From NCBI GenBank assembly GCA_013695565.1, contig JACDAG010000570.1, positions 1 through 6,751 on the forward strand: DNA of 6,751 bases, written 5' to 3'. Source of the stretch: Bradyrhizobium sp. (lineage in GTDB: Bacteria > Pseudomonadota > Alphaproteobacteria > Rhizobiales > Xanthobacteraceae). Positions 5,571-6,751 of the stretch are shown here, in pieces (position 1 is the stretch's first letter; each line of letters starts with the position of its first letter). Position numbers and translations under genes: made by a program. The notes beneath the pieces were generated by a model, which had not been told where the DNA came from, did no database searches, and saw only the letters and a program-made list of their open reading frames with translations.

Positions 5571-6751
5571 TTATTGCGCTGCGCCCGCTGGAGCCACCGG
5601 CGCCGCATTGGTCTCCTGCGTTACGACGCGCTGGTCGCTCTTCGTTGCCACCGCCGTGCCGTTGTCAAACCGCACGCGGTAGACCGCCAGATTCTCGATT
5701 ACACGCTGGACGTAGTTTCGCGTCTCCGAAAACGGGATGCGCTCGACCCAGTCGACCGGATCGACCTTGGGGTCGCGCGGGTCGCCATACGCCTTGAGCC
5801 AGTCGCGGATCCGGCCCCGGCCGGCGTTGTAGCCGGCAAAGGTCATGATGTGCGAGCCCTTGTATTCGCTCAGAAGCGCGCTGAGTTCGCCGGCGCCCAT
5901 TTGCGTGTTGTAGACGGGATCGGAGACCATCCGCTCCCAATCATATTTGACGCCAAAGCGCTTGGCGGTATCGCGTCCGGCTTCCGGCGTGATCTGCTTC
6001 AACCCGACCGCATTGGCTGCTGACTTGTCGCGCTGGTCGAACGCGCTTTCGGTACGCGCCACCGAATAGATCATGCTGTGCTCGATTTCGGGCGCAATCT
6101 GCCTGTGCGGCGGAATCCCGATGGTCGGGAATGCGTAATGGTCGAGCGCCAGCCCGCGGCCGAGCGATGGCTTGCCGATCTGCAGCATCGCGCGGGCATC
6201 GTTGCGGCGGCCGGTGAGCTCGCCGAGCGCTTCGAGCAGCGCCACATCGGAACTCTGCTCGCCGAGATCGGTGACGAAATACAGCACGACATCGCGTTCG
6301 CCGATCTCATAGAGCATATCGGCGGCGCGCACGCGCTCGTCCGTGGCGGAGGCGTCGACAGCCGCCAGAACCGGTGAGGGGACACGCAATTCGATCTGGT
6401 TGCGGCCGAGTTTTGCGTGCGCGAGCTGACCATAATAGGCGGTCGGATAGCGCGCCGCCGCTTCGTAAGCAGCACGCATCGCATCATTGTCGCCGAGGGC
6501 TTCGGCTACGCGCCCGCGCCAGTAATTCGCCCGCGCCAGCACGGTGGGATTGGTCTGGCCTTCGTCGATGCGGGCGAAATGCGCCCGCGCGCTGACGGGC
6601 TCGTCGAGGTAGCGCAACGCGATCCAGCCGCACATGAAATGATAGTCGGACCGGTAATATTCGTTGGCCGGCGCTGCCGCGGGCTGGATCACCTGGTACG
6701 CGGTCAGGAATTTGCCCTGGTCGAGCAGCTTGCGCGCAAGCGTGCGCCGTT
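5571..6751 (-). CDS. slt: Soluble lytic murein transglycosylase, C-terminal part (5' truncated by window edge)
   Basis: Periplasmic enzyme that cleaves the MurNAc-GlcNAc bond of peptidoglycan to leave 1,6-anhydro ends. The frame runs open to the right window edge, so the start, signal peptide and part of the helical superhelix domain are missing; the GTG at 6690-6692 is internal, since family-like sequence (ARKLLDQGKFLTAYQVIQPA) precedes it. The visible ~393 residues begin with TPR-like helices of the U-shaped domain (HFMCGWIALRYL, ANYWRGRVAEALGD, AAARYPTAYYGQLA) and end with an SLT catalytic domain: SVARTESAFD with catalytic Glu at 6048-6050, GLKQITPEAG, YNAGRGR (Tyr at 5829-5831) and RIPFSETRNYVQRV. 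A short Ala/Pro-rich tail ends at TAA 5571-5573. It is convergent to the other genes and probably belongs to a separate unit; Slt70-like family members are usually 600-750 residues. Confidence 0.95.
   Translation of the reverse strand, partial: RRTLARKLLDQGKFLTAYQVIQPAAAPANEYYRSDYHFMCGWIALRYLDEPVSARAHFARIDEGQTNPTVLARANYWRGRVAEALGDNDAMRAAYEAAARYPTAYYGQLAHAKLGRNQIELRVPSPVLAAVDASATDERVRAADMLYEIGERDVVLYFVTDLGEQSSDVALLEALGELTGRRNDARAMLQIGKPSLGRGLALDHYAFPTIGIPPHRQIAPEIEHSMIYSVARTESAFDQRDKSAANAVGLKQITPEAGRDTAKRFGVKYDWERMVSDPVYNTQMGAGELSALLSEYKGSHIMTFAGYNAGRGRIRDWLKAYGDPRDPKVDPVDWVERIPFSETRNYVQRVIENLAVYRVRFDNGTAVATKSDQRVVTQETNAAPVAPAGAAQ

Noticed and set aside
5370..6023. + strand open frame across the convergent gap into the transglycosylase
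   Set aside because: It is mainly antisense of the SLT catalytic domain and begins in the tail of the frameshifted gene.

Overview
The window looks like the chromosome of a GC-rich alphaproteobacterium, most likely of the Bradyrhizobium/Rhodopseudomonas group. The evidence is high G/C use at third codon positions, a mitochondrial-type pyruvate dehydrogenase E2, a Bug-family periplasmic binding protein without transporter genes beside it, and intergenic palindromes of the 'GTCATTGCGAGC...GAAGCAATCC' and 'CCCGGCCTTGAGCCGGG' types. The genus is an inference from recall; no database search was possible.

Layout. Bases 2-991 (+) are the 3' three quarters of the pyruvate dehydrogenase E2 gene (pdhC), cut by the left edge. 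Bases 1133-2554 (+) are dihydrolipoamide dehydrogenase (lpdA, E3), so this is the distal end of a pdh operon. Bases 2682-3923 (+) encode a PLP enzyme of the threonine synthase family that starts at GTG and has an eroded zinc-ribbon region. Bases 4082-5050 (+) encode an exported tripartite-tricarboxylate (Bug/TctC) substrate-binding protein. Only 30 bases later, bases 5081-5382 (+) hold a small cysteine-rich zinc-ribbon-like gene that is split by a one-base frameshift. Bases 5571-6751 (-), cut by the right edge, encode the C-terminal part of a soluble lytic transglycosylase.

Four of the five gaps between genes hold a long imperfect inverted repeat. Three are members of one family (1007-1091, 2561-2645, 3942-4053). 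The third carries an extra perfect 8-bp hairpin in one arm. The fourth (5444-5565) is a different family and lies in the convergent gap. Each begins or ends within 20 bases of a stop codon.

Function. PdhC and LpdA act together in the pyruvate dehydrogenase complex. The threonine synthase-like enzyme and the Bug protein lie in the same direction but are separated from the pdh genes, and from each other, by the repeats, so co-transcription is possible but not shown. No mobile element, CRISPR array, tRNA or rRNA was seen. The item most worth following up is the frameshifted zinc-ribbon gene, which ordinary ORF calling would report as a truncated 82-residue protein with a scrambled C-terminus.
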